Source: an uncultured Lentisphaeria bacterium (GTDB lineage Bacteria > Verrucomicrobiota > Lentisphaeria > Victivallales > Victivallaceae). From it: DNA of 37,825 bases. Below the pieces are notes generated by a model. That model searched no databases. It was not told the DNA's origin and saw only the letters and a program-made list of their open reading frames with translations. Location of the stretch: NCBI GenBank assembly GCA_903831825.1, contig CAIKZE010000388.1:1-37825 (forward strand), written 5' to 3'. Below, piece by piece: positions 7,846-15,400 of this stretch. A program made the translations under genes and the position numbers. How positions within the stretch are numbered: position 1 is the stretch's first letter; each line of letters starts with the position of its first letter.

Positions 7846-10413
7846 ATGGAAAAATCTTTGGAGAAACAGCTCTTTACCGGCATCGAATGCTTGCGCGCGG
7901 TGGCGGTGAATTTCTGTCGGGACGTAAACTTTGCGGCGTTATTGACCCAGCAACTGTTCGAACTGTGCCGGACTTCGGAACAGGACGGGATTCTGGAGTT
8001 GGCGCGGACATTGGAGTTGGCGCCTGAACTTTGCGTGGAACCTGACTTCCCCGCCGCAGTCGGCGATTACCGCGGACCATTGTTGATTTTGCTCAAAAAC
8101 GACAACTGGGTATGCGTCATCAATACCGACGAACTTAAATCCAATGCGGAAGACGTGCTGATCTGCGACCCGCTGGCAACCGGGAAGAAATTCATTTCTG
8201 TTCAATATGACAAGCTCACCGGCAATTACGGCGGGAAAGTTGTAAAATTCAAGCATCTGCTCACTGGCCAGGAGTCGGGCAACACCGCGTTATTCTGTTT
8301 GACCGCGATCGGACGGCATCACGGACTGGATATTAATGTCCGCCGGTTACTGCACGAATATGCCGTTGACACCAAAGAAATCCCGGAACCGCTCATTTTC
8401 AAGATTGCGCGCGATTACGGCATGAAGACCAGGAAGCAGCATCTGGACTGGGAGCGGCTGGCCTTGCTGGGAGAAGCGTTTCCGGTCATTGCCGAAAAAC
8501 AGGACGGCAGTTACGTCATCATCTGCGGCTGGAGAAAAATCAATGACGACGAACAGATTGCAGTAATAGACCCGTCAATGCCGATGAAGCCGGGAGAAAG
8601 TTTTATTTTCTGGAATCATCAGAAATATACCGAAATGTGCAATGGCAAAATCCTGCTGATCAAGCGGATTTATTCATTGCTGGATGAAAAGCAGCCGTTT
8701 GGAATGATGTGGTTTGTTCCTGAGTTTATCAAGTTGAAAGGCATTTTCGGGCAGATTGCGCTGGCGGTAGTATTAATGAGCGGAGTGGCGCTGATTACGC
8801 CGCTGTTCTTCCAGATTGTGGTTGACAAAGTGCTGGTGCACGCTAGTTATACCACGCTTAATGTGCTTGGCATCGGCATCATCATCGCGCTCTGCTTCAA
8901 TGCATTCATTGAATTTCTCCGCGGTTATCTGCTGCTTCACGCGACCAATAAAATTGACATCAGGACGGCAACCAAAACGTTTGAGCATCTGATGCAGCTT
9001 CCGGTCAATTTTTACGAAACGATTTCAGCCGGGGTCCTGATCAAGCACATGCAGCAGACGGAAAAAATTCGCGGGTTCCTTTCCGGGAACTTGTTTTTTA
9101 CGATTCTCGAACTGGGCTCGCTGGTGGTATTTGTTCCCTTTCTGCTGATTTACAGTGTCAAGCTGACAATTATCGTGCTGGGATTTTCCATGCTGATGGC
9201 GGGAATCATCGCTTTGATGATCAAGCCGTTCCAGACCAGGTTGCAGGAATTGTATCAGGCGGAAGGCAAACGGCAGGGAATGCTGGTCGAGGCGATTCAC
9301 GGCATCAAAACCATAAAATCACTGGCCCTGGAGCCGGTGCAGAAGAAGAAATGGAATGATTCGACGGCATACGCAATCACCCGCTATTTCAGAGTCGGCA
9401 AAATTTCATTGACGGCCAGGAGCATCAGCCAGTTGCTTGAAGCGTTGATGTCCGTGACAATCATCTGGGTCGGCGCGCTCAGCGTATTCGAGAAAGAAAT
9501 CACGGTTGGCTCGCTGATTGCGTTTCAAATGCTTTCAGGCAGGGTTACCGGGCCGCTGGTCAAACTGATTTCGCTGATTCACGAATATCAGCAGACCGCG
9601 TTGTCGGTTAAAATGCTGGGCCAGGTGATGAATACCCCTGCTGAGCCGGGCGGCGGCGGAGTGCAAAACCCGTTGCGCGGCAATATCAGTTTTGACAATG
9701 TTTCGTTCCAGTACACGCCGGACGGCAGGCAGGTGATAAAAGAACTGAGCTGTGAATTCCCGTCCGGCAGCGTTATCGGGATTGTCGGCCGCAGCGGTTC
9801 CGGCAAAACCACGCTGACCAAACTGCTCCAGAGCCTGTATCAGATACAGTCAGGAATCATCCGTTTCGACGGCATTGATCTCAAGGAAATCAACAAGGCG
9901 CATCTGCGCAGCAGTATCGGCGTGGTGTTGCAGGATAATTTCTTCTTCCACGGCACGGTCAGGGAAAATATTTCCATCACCAAACGCAACGCGACGCTGG
10001 AGGAGATAATTTATGCGGCAAAGCTGGCCGGGGCGGAAGAGTTTATTCAGGAAATGCCCCGCGGTTATGATTCAATACTGGAAGAGAACGCATCCAACCT
10101 TTCCGGCGGGCAGCGGCAGCGGCTGGCAATTGCCAGGGCATTGCTGACCAATCCCACGATTCTGGTTTTCGATGAGGCAACCAGCGCATTAGACCCGGAA
10201 AGCGAAAATGTCATTCAGAACAATTTAGCGGCGATGGCGCGGGGCAGAACTTTGATTATTGTTTCCCACCGCCTTTCAATTATTCACGGCGCGGACAAAA
10301 TTCTGGTACTCGACAACGGGGTCAAAACCGCCTTCGCGCCTCATAGTGAACTGGTCAAGCAGCCGGGAATTTATCAGGAATTCTGGCAGCAGCAGATGGG
10401 GAGATTCTTATGA
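7846..10413 (+). CDS. Type I secretion ABC exporter with two degenerate C39-like N-terminal domains
   Basis: An 855-residue fused ABC exporter, HlyB/LapB-like but about 140 residues longer. Residues about 145-280 form a C39 peptidase-like domain in which Thr147 replaces the catalytic Cys and GSYVIICG lacks the His, so it should bind rather than cut its substrate, as in HlyB. Residues about 1-140 look like a second, more divergent copy, ending in the same beta pattern (LLILLKNDNWVCVI, then VLICDPLATGKKF). A six-helix membrane domain spans about 300-560. The nucleotide-binding domain follows from 615: Walker A GRSGSGKT at 648-655 (Lys654), signature LSGGQRQR near 751, Walker B ILVFDEATSALD near 772 and H-loop SHRLS near 806. 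ATP hydrolysis would drive export of the upstream repeat protein. No TolC-like outer-membrane gene is present in the window. Confidence 0.9.
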   Translation: MEKSLEKQLFTGIECLRAVAVNFCRDVNFAALLTQQLFELCRTSEQDGILELARTLELAPELCVEPDFPAAVGDYRGPLLILLKNDNWVCVINTDELKSNAEDVLICDPLATGKKFISVQYDKLTGNYGGKVVKFKHLLTGQESGNTALFCLTAIGRHHGLDINVRRLLHEYAVDTKEIPEPLIFKIARDYGMKTRKQHLDWERLALLGEAFPVIAEKQDGSYVIICGWRKINDDEQIAVIDPSMPMKPGESFIFWNHQKYTEMCNGKILLIKRIYSLLDEKQPFGMMWFVPEFIKLKGIFGQIALAVVLMSGVALITPLFFQIVVDKVLVHASYTTLNVLGIGIIIALCFNAFIEFLRGYLLLHATNKIDIRTATKTFEHLMQLPVNFYETISAGVLIKHMQQTEKIRGFLSGNLFFTILELGSLVVFVPFLLIYSVKLTIIVLGFSMLMAGIIALMIKPFQTRLQELYQAEGKRQGMLVEAIHGIKTIKSLALEPVQKKKWNDSTAYAITRYFRVGKISLTARSISQLLEALMSVTIIWVGALSVFEKEITVGSLIAFQMLSGRVTGPLVKLISLIHEYQQTALSVKMLGQVMNTPAEPGGGGVQNPLRGNISFDNVSFQYTPDGRQVIKELSCEFPSGSVIGIVGRSGSGKTTLTKLLQSLYQIQSGIIRFDGIDLKEINKAHLRSSIGVVLQDNFFFHGTVRENISITKRNATLEEIIYAAKLAGAEEFIQEMPRGYDSILEENASNLSGGQRQRLAIARALLTNPTILVFDEATSALDPESENVIQNNLAAMARGRTLIIVSHRLSIIHGADKILVLDNGVKTAFAPHSELVKQPGIYQEFWQQQMGRFL

Positions 10414-11756
10414 GCGGAAAAGTTACAAAACCGGAAAAACCGTTAATTCCGGAATCGCTGGATTATCAGCCTGACGCGATTGAGCTGGAACATTCCAGTC
10501 TGCCGTGGCTGGGGCGGTACGGTATTTTATCCGTGCTGGTGTTTTTCGTCCTTGCAATAATTTGGGCGTCGCTCTGCAAGGTGGACAAGATCGTGATCGC
10601 CAATGGAAAATTAATTGCGTCCACCAATAATATTGTGCTGAAACCGCTGGAACGCGCCGTTATCAAAAAAGTTAATGTTGAAGTAGGCCAGACTGTCCGC
10701 AAAGATCAGACCTTGATTACTTTTGACCAGACTTTTAATCAGGCGGACGTTGACCGGCTGAAAGAACAGTTGAGAAGCCTGACGGCGCAGTCCATCCGGA
10801 TGCGGGCGGAATTCAACGAAAAAGATTATTTGAAAATGATAGACCCCAATAATATGGATGAAGTCTGGCAGGCGTCAATCTTCGCCAAACGAAATAAATT
10901 CTACATCGAAAAGATGGCGTATTTCGCCGAGAATATCAAGCGTCTGAATGCAATGCAGGACTCCACCCGGCAGAGCGTGGCCAAACAGCAGGAACGGCTG
11001 GAAGCTTTGCTGCGCATTGAAAAAATGCTGGAAGGATTGCAGGAACGGAAGACCGTCTCCCTAAAACAACTGCTGGAAACCCAGATATCGCGACTGCAAA
11101 TGGAAAGCGAAACCGATGCCTTGAGAAATAAATTGAATGAGTCAGACCACGAAATCCTGTCCGAAAAGGCCGGCCTGAATTCGTTTGTCGCGGAATGGTA
11201 CAAGAGCATCACGGAGGAGTTGGTCAAAACCGAGCGTGAATTGAATACCGTCAAGAAAGATCTCGAAAAAGCCGAGCGGCTTAATTCTTTGATTTTCATG
11301 CGTTCTCCGGCGGATGCGATCGTCCTGGACATCGCACAGTTTTCAGAAGGTTCCGCCGTGCGCGAAGCGGAACCGCTGGTGACGCTGGTGCCGACGGATG
11401 CAAAAATCGAAGCGGAAGTCAATATCGAACCCAAGGATATCGGGCAGGTCAAAATAAATGATGACGTCAGAATTAAACTGGACTCATTTCAATTTCAAAT
11501 ACATGGCACGCTGGCCGGCAAAGTCCGCATGATTTCCGAAGATACCTTTCAGGAACAGGGGATGGCCGGAGCGAAACAAAATTTCTACCGCGCCAGAATC
11601 ATTATCTCCGGGAAACTGGACAATGTGCCAAAAAACTTCCGGCTGATTCCCGGAATGCAGGTTACCGCGGAAATAAAAGTCGGCAAACGGCGCATCATCA
11701 CTTACTTGCTGCACCCTCTGGTTAAAGCCCTCGACGAAAGCATTCGCGAACCGTAA
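10410..11756 (+). CDS. HlyD-family membrane fusion protein of the type I secretion system
   Basis: A 448-residue periplasmic adaptor. A short cytoplasmic N-terminus is followed by one membrane helix (GILSVLVFFVLAIIWASL, about residues 35-52), a biotinyl-lipoyl-like half (VIKKVNVEVGQTVRKDQTLI), a long coiled coil (about 105-300) and the second lipoyl half plus beta-barrel (IFMRSPADAIVLDI, then VTLVPTDAKIEAEVNIE). It links the ABC exporter to an outer-membrane channel. Its ATG overlaps the exporter stop codon in an ATGA junction, so translation is coupled. It is the last gene of the locus; the 400 bp downstream contains only a repeat-bounded pseudogene and no obvious strong terminator. Confidence 0.92.
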   Translation: MSGKVTKPEKPLIPESLDYQPDAIELEHSSLPWLGRYGILSVLVFFVLAIIWASLCKVDKIVIANGKLIASTNNIVLKPLERAVIKKVNVEVGQTVRKDQTLITFDQTFNQADVDRLKEQLRSLTAQSIRMRAEFNEKDYLKMIDPNNMDEVWQASIFAKRNKFYIEKMAYFAENIKRLNAMQDSTRQSVAKQQERLEALLRIEKMLEGLQERKTVSLKQLLETQISRLQMESETDALRNKLNESDHEILSEKAGLNSFVAEWYKSITEELVKTERELNTVKKDLEKAERLNSLIFMRSPADAIVLDIAQFSEGSAVREAEPLVTLVPTDAKIEAEVNIEPKDIGQVKINDDVRIKLDSFQFQIHGTLAGKVRMISEDTFQEQGMAGAKQNFYRARIIISGKLDNVPKNFRLIPGMQVTAEIKVGKRRIITYLLHPLVKALDESIREP

Positions 11757-11835
11757 AAACTAAGTCTCTTTTCCTGAATTCGCAGGTCGTTTTCTGTATA
11801 AATAACCGTATCCGTTTTTAGCGGTCAAATAATTT

Positions 11836-12096
11836 GAATATCCAATATCCAACAAGGAATATCCAACATTCAAGGTAAAAAATACCGTTATCGCTCCTGC
11901 TTTTTCCCGCCAGTATCTATGCTCCTGAATAAAATTGCAATTAGCTCGCCGGTTTCCTTAAGCAGCAGGGAAAGCCTGGTTGAAAGTTGAATCAATATTT
12001 ATGAAACGGTCTTGCAGATCGAAATCTCGATGATGGTCTTTTGTATTCAGCCTTTCCTTCATCAGTTGGATATTCCTTGTTGGATATTGGATATTC
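11836..12096. repeat. Perfect 32-bp inverted repeats bounding a gene remnant
   Basis: Left arm 11836-11867 and right arm 12065-12096 are exact reverse complements over 32 bp. Each arm is itself built from repeated GAATATCC, CAATATCC and AACAAGGAATATCC words. They enclose about 197 bp holding a decayed four-helix-bundle protein gene. I recall the same words, which translate as NIQYPTRNIQ, from many environmental and PVC genomes near such genes; that is memory, not a search. The structure suggests a cassette that moves or is copied as a unit. Confidence 0.75.
11888..12062 (-). pseudogene. Remnant of a four-helix-bundle (S23/IVP-like, TIGR02436-type) protein gene
   Basis: Read from ATG 12062, the first codons give MKERLNTKDHHRDFDLQDRF, resembling the start of four-helix-bundle proteins of the 23S rRNA intervening-sequence family. 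In another frame further on, LSLLLKETGELIAILFRSID resembles their C-terminal helix, ending at TAA 11890-11888. The intact family is about 115-125 residues, so roughly half the gene is missing and the two ends are joined out of frame. It is dead as a protein gene. The assignment rests on remembered family motifs (DLQDRLI near the start, ELIAIF near the end) and should be tested by profile search. Confidence 0.6.
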
Positions 12097-12162
12097 GTTT
12101 CTTTACCCATAAATTCTGGTGAAGACCCAAAACTAATGCTTAATGCGGTGGCTTCCTGCATT

Positions 12163-13053
12163 TCATTTCAGCTCCGAAAAATCCCCGGGACTGGAAAGAA
12201 TATGCGGAAAACGACCGGTCGCAAAACCATCTTTCCGAGTGTCTCTGCTTCGTGCCGTATTGCGATATTCTGATGGAGAGATTCCGGTATGTTTTTTGAA
12301 CAATTTGCTGAACATAAAAATATCCGGACAGCCGACGATCCCGGCAATCTGACTGATTGAATATGCCGTCGATGACAACAAATATCCGGCCTGATTTATC
12401 CGCGACCGGGTAATGCTTTCCCGGAAAGAACTTCCGGTGTGTTGTTTGAACAGTCTTGAAAAGTGTTCAGGCGAATACCCCGCTTGGGCGGCCAGTTTCC
12501 GCAGGGAATAGTCTTTCTCCGGATGCTCGTTAATTCTGGTATAAAGTTTGCGGATATATTCGGAAACCCGGCTGAACGCATTGAGCTGCGAGTCGTTCGT
12601 ATCAAGATGACTGACTTCCAGCAGCGCCGCCGTCAGCCAGTTTCCGGCGCCGTCCTTGTCACTGCGGTAAAAACAATCCAGCATGCGGTGCAGAATATTG
12701 ACGAAAAATACCGGGTCGGATATTTTACGGTACAGCGCTGGAAGCGGCATGTCTTCCGGTTTAACGACATTTTCCTGAACGTCAATCACGTCAAAATGGG
12801 TGTAAATGACAATCAGCGGTTCGTCGTGATCGTTGTCCGCATACAGCGTCATGCCGGGACGGAATAAAAAGCAGTCACCGCCGCGCAGTTCATATTCCCG
12901 GCCATCAAACGTTAACCGCCCTTTGCCGTCAATCAGAAACCACAAATCGAAATCATGGAATGGGTGGTTGCGCAAATCCCATACCCAGTCCGCTTTGCAG
13001 AAGAATTTGCCCAGCGAATTGATCCGCACCCTGTTTTTTTCATTAAATATCAT
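12163..13053 (-). CDS. AraC family transcriptional regulator with N-terminal cupin-type domain
   Basis: A 296-residue protein. The N-terminal half (about 15-140) looks like the AraC effector-binding cupin (FHDFDLWFLIDGKGRLTF, LRGGDCFLFRPGM). The C-terminal double helix-turn-helix spans about 195-290, with SLRKLAAQAGYSPEHFSRLF as helix pair one and ISQIAGIVGCPDIFMFSKLF as pair two, then the usual FKKHTGISPSEYR. It likely senses a sugar or its product and activates the divergent URO-D gene, whose start is about 100 bp away across a shared regulatory region. No clear Shine-Dalgarno precedes ATG 13053. A few hundred bases beyond its 3' end lies the repeat-bounded pseudogene. Confidence 0.9.
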   Translation of the reverse strand: MIFNEKNRVRINSLGKFFCKADWVWDLRNHPFHDFDLWFLIDGKGRLTFDGREYELRGGDCFLFRPGMTLYADNDHDEPLIVIYTHFDVIDVQENVVKPEDMPLPALYRKISDPVFFVNILHRMLDCFYRSDKDGAGNWLTAALLEVSHLDTNDSQLNAFSRVSEYIRKLYTRINEHPEKDYSLRKLAAQAGYSPEHFSRLFKQHTGSSFRESITRSRINQAGYLLSSTAYSISQIAGIVGCPDIFMFSKLFKKHTGISPSEYRNTARSRDTRKDGFATGRFPHILSSPGDFSELK

Positions 13054-13084
13054 AAAAGTACAAAGATATTGCTGTGTTTAGACA

Positions 13085-13113
13085 TTTACAGTTCAATTTA
13101 ATTCGGCTATAAT
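13085..13113 (+). promoter_or_regulatory. Sigma70-type promoter of the first URO-D gene
   Basis: TTTACA (13085-13090), a 17-bp spacer and a consensus TATAAT (13108-13113) stand 39 bp before ATG 13153, giving a leader of about 30 nt. The ribosome-binding site is weak (GGGA). It lies in the 99-bp gap shared with the divergent AraC gene, so AraC probably binds just upstream. Confidence 0.7.
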
Positions 13114-13152
13114 ATATCTATATATTTTAAAATAACAAACTGGGATAATAAT

Positions 13153-14376
13153 ATGAATGATTATGACAGAAATATTGTGCGGGAACTGGCGACCCGCTAT
13201 GCAGAAGTGGCTAATTGTCCGCTGGAAAAGAAAAAACGCGATTTATGGCGGGCCAAAAACAGTTTTAAACTGACAGACCCGCTGATTTATGTCCGGGCCT
13301 ATGCATGGAATGAAATGCCGATGCTCAAACTGCAAACCGCAGATCCGGTCTGCCGGCAAATAGAATTCTTTTTTCGTAACGAACTGTTTCACGCCACGTT
13401 TGCCGATGATTATATTTTTGAACCGTGGTATTCAGTTAACTGCATATATAAATACTCGGGATGGGGTGTTGACTACAAGCTGGAATATCCCGGAGAAATG
13501 GAAACACTGGAGGCCTATAAAGTCGATTATGCGATAAAAAAGCTGGATGATGTAAAAAAAATGCGGGCTCCGGTTCACGCTGTTGACGAAGCCGCCACTG
13601 CGGAAAAGCTGGAAAAAGTGCAAGACCTGATTGGCGATATTCTTACGGTGGACCTGATTCGCGGACCGTATTGCCGCAACTGGACCGCAGATATTTCCTA
13701 CGATCTGGGCAAACTGCGGGGAATGGAAAATTTCATGCTGGACATGTACGAGAATCCGGAATGGCTGCATGGGTTGCTGAAATTCATGAGCGAGGGCGTC
13801 CAGCGCAACCAGGAACAGGCCGAGTCCGCCGGAGATATCGGTTTGACTTTCACTTACAACCAGGCGATGGCTTATGCGGAAGAATTAAAGGATCCCGCCC
13901 CGAACGTCAACGGTGTAAACCGTGAACAGCTCTGGTGTTTCACGGCGGCGCAGGAATTTGCCCTGGTCTCTCCGGAAATGCACGAAGAATTTCTGTTGCG
14001 TTATCAACTGCCCATAATGAGTAAATTCGGACTGGTGGCCTACGGCTGCTGTGAAGATCTGACCAACAAAATCAGCATGCTGCGGCAAATTCCCAACCTG
14101 CGCCGCATCGCGGTCTCCCCGTTCGCCAATGTCAAAAAATGCGCGGAACAGATTGGCACGGATTACGTCATCAGTTACCGGCCCAGCCCTGCGGACATGG
14201 TCTCTTACGACTTCAATGAAGCACGAATCCGGCAAATCCTGAAACGCGATCTTGAATATCTTAAAGGCACATATTTTGATATTACCCTTAAAGATGTCGA
14301 AACCGTACAGTCTGACCCGGATCGCATTCGCAAATGGGTGAAACTAGTCCGGGAAATCATCGCGGAAACCTGTTAA
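13153..14376 (+). CDS. Uroporphyrinogen decarboxylase-fold (URO-D) family protein
   Basis: A 407-residue protein of the URO-D/cobalamin-dependent methyltransferase superfamily, a TIM barrel. It is longer than true HemE and lacks HemE's N-terminal substrate-binding signature, so it is not a haem enzyme. YGCCEDL at 297-303 occupies the place of the zinc-binding HSCG segment seen in the paralogue at 24586; Cys299 or Cys300 could be a ligand. Such proteins often move methyl groups between a corrinoid or folate and a substrate. Linkage to an AraC regulator and glycan enzymes suggests processing of methylated sugars or similar, but no corrinoid protein is encoded nearby. It is followed directly by the operator region of module copy 1. 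Confidence 0.8.
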   Translation: MNDYDRNIVRELATRYAEVANCPLEKKKRDLWRAKNSFKLTDPLIYVRAYAWNEMPMLKLQTADPVCRQIEFFFRNELFHATFADDYIFEPWYSVNCIYKYSGWGVDYKLEYPGEMETLEAYKVDYAIKKLDDVKKMRAPVHAVDEAATAEKLEKVQDLIGDILTVDLIRGPYCRNWTADISYDLGKLRGMENFMLDMYENPEWLHGLLKFMSEGVQRNQEQAESAGDIGLTFTYNQAMAYAEELKDPAPNVNGVNREQLWCFTAAQEFALVSPEMHEEFLLRYQLPIMSKFGLVAYGCCEDLTNKISMLRQIPNLRRIAVSPFANVKKCAEQIGTDYVISYRPSPADMVSYDFNEARIRQILKRDLEYLKGTYFDITLKDVETVQSDPDRIRKWVKLVREIIAETC

Positions 14377-14385
14377 AAATATCAT

Positions 14386-14506
14386 ACGGAATATTGATTT
14401 TCTGCGTCATTTCATAAAAAAGTGATTTTTTTTAAGGATGCCTATTGACTTCCGATGGTACAAGCATGTAACATATATTGCACGTGGATGGTACAAGCAT
14501 GTAACA
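14386..14506 (+). promoter_or_regulatory. Module copy 1 promoter with two identical operators
   Basis: This stretch is a near copy of 18097-18216. TTGACT (14445-14450) and TAACAT (14469-14474) form a promoter with an 18-bp spacer. Two identical 19-bp boxes, ATGGTACAAGCATGTAACA, lie at 14455-14473 and 14488-14506, 33 bp apart or about three helical turns. The first overlaps the -10 region. Each has TACA-N4-TGTA half-sites, typical of a dimeric GntR or LacI-type repressor. In copy 2 the same boxes precede the intact GntR/LacI gene, making that protein the probable ligand here too. Confidence 0.75.
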
Positions 14507-14631
14507 GAGGAACAGGCTGGATTGCAACGTGGCGGCGGCTGGAAAATGAATTAAGGCAGGGCTGGCAGATATTCAGCGCCCGGATTATCGAACGCGAGTC
14601 CACTATGCAACAATCGGCATTAGTAACAACC
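14507..14631 (+). pseudogene. 3' remnant of a GntR/LacI-type regulator gene (module copy 1)
   Basis: The sequence matches the last 125 or so bp of the regulator gene at 18252-19352. [20 protein letters not shown] corresponds to [20 protein letters not shown] at its C-terminus. The homology starts immediately after the second operator, so about 1 kb of the gene, including its start and DNA-binding domain, has been deleted while operators and tail remain. A one-base gap near the junction and loss of the stop codon leave the tail in frame with the pseudopilin that follows. Not functional as a regulator. Confidence 0.8.
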
Positions 14632-14652
14632 TTTAAAGAAAGGAAAGATATT

Positions 14653-15333
14653 ATGAAAAGACAGAAGGCAGTTTTCACACTCATTGAACTCCTGATAGTG
14701 ATTGCAATCATAGCAATTCTCGCTGCGCTGCTCCTGCCGGCGCTGAATCAGGCGCGCAACAAATCAAAAAGCATTAAATGTGTCAGCAATATCAAACAGC
14801 TTAGTTTTACCTTTAGCAATTATTCTATGGATTTTAACAACTTTCAGTGTCCAACCTATATCCAGCCAAGTTTAAAATATTGGACTGCCTTTCTCTGGGA
14901 TGCCGGTTACAAAGAATTCAACCCGGCCTTCTGCTGGAGCGCAAGAAAAATACAATATTACCACTGCCCGTCTGAACTTACTTATGCTTCAACAGATCCC
15001 CGCGCCGGCGGCGGAACTCATCCGGCGGATTATGCACTAAACTACTACACTCATCCTATGGTTACAGCAACAGGAGGATGGACGCGCGCAGGTTCCCTGG
15101 CGAATCCGTCCCGTCGTCTTGGCATCATGGATTCATGGTTCGGGCGTATGAGTGCATATTATCTTTATAATGACATAGCCAATTCGGGGGCAAATTTTAA
15201 TTTGCGCCATAACAATATGTTCAATGTTAGCTTTGAGGATGGGCATGCCGGGTCATTGAAATGTAGCGAGGTACCGATAAGCAATAATGCGGGGTACGCT
15301 TACACATGGGCAAATGCTCCGTATCCATGGTGA
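14653..15333 (+). CDS. H-X9-DG pseudopilin (prepilin-type N-terminal cleavage/methylation domain), module copy 1
   Basis: A 226-residue protein. [19 protein letters not shown] is a type IV pilin-like leader and hydrophobic helix; processing would fall before FTLIELL, but Val instead of Gly is at -1. [15 protein letters not shown] near the C-terminus fits the H-X9-DG signature of the pseudopilin-like family abundant in Planctomycetes and Lentisphaerota. AAGGA lies about 10 nt before ATG 14653. The frame is open upstream to 14455 only because the regulator remnant happens to be in frame, and the paralogue at 19414 begins with the same MKRQKAVF. It precedes a secreted glycan-active protein by 67 bp, so it may help form a pseudopilus or surface scaffold for that enzyme; this is inference. 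Confidence 0.85.
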   Translation: MKRQKAVFTLIELLIVIAIIAILAALLLPALNQARNKSKSIKCVSNIKQLSFTFSNYSMDFNNFQCPTYIQPSLKYWTAFLWDAGYKEFNPAFCWSARKIQYYHCPSELTYASTDPRAGGGTHPADYALNYYTHPMVTATGGWTRAGSLANPSRRLGIMDSWFGRMSAYYLYNDIANSGANFNLRHNNMFNVSFEDGHAGSLKCSEVPISNNAGYAYTWANAPYPW

Positions 15334-15400
15334 GTAACGATAATCTTATATCGATAAATGCATATTAACCATTCTTAAAGCTACATAAAAAAGAAAAAAT

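Noticed and set aside
11958-12161. 67-residue minus-strand ORF containing NIQYPTRNIQ
   Set aside because: It is a read-through of the inverted repeat and the broken four-helix-bundle gene, not a coherent protein.
14455-14506. Repeated GGTACAAGCATGTAAC boxes considered as a mobile-element end or CRISPR fragment
   Set aside because: Position over the -10, 33-bp spacing and duplication before the intact regulator fit operators better.
14455-14652. Upstream extension that would fuse the regulator tail to the copy 1 pseudopilin as a 292-residue protein
   Set aside because: The first ATG lies inside the promoter and operator, upstream of any likely transcript start, and the paralogue starts at MKRQKAVF with its own ribosome-binding site.
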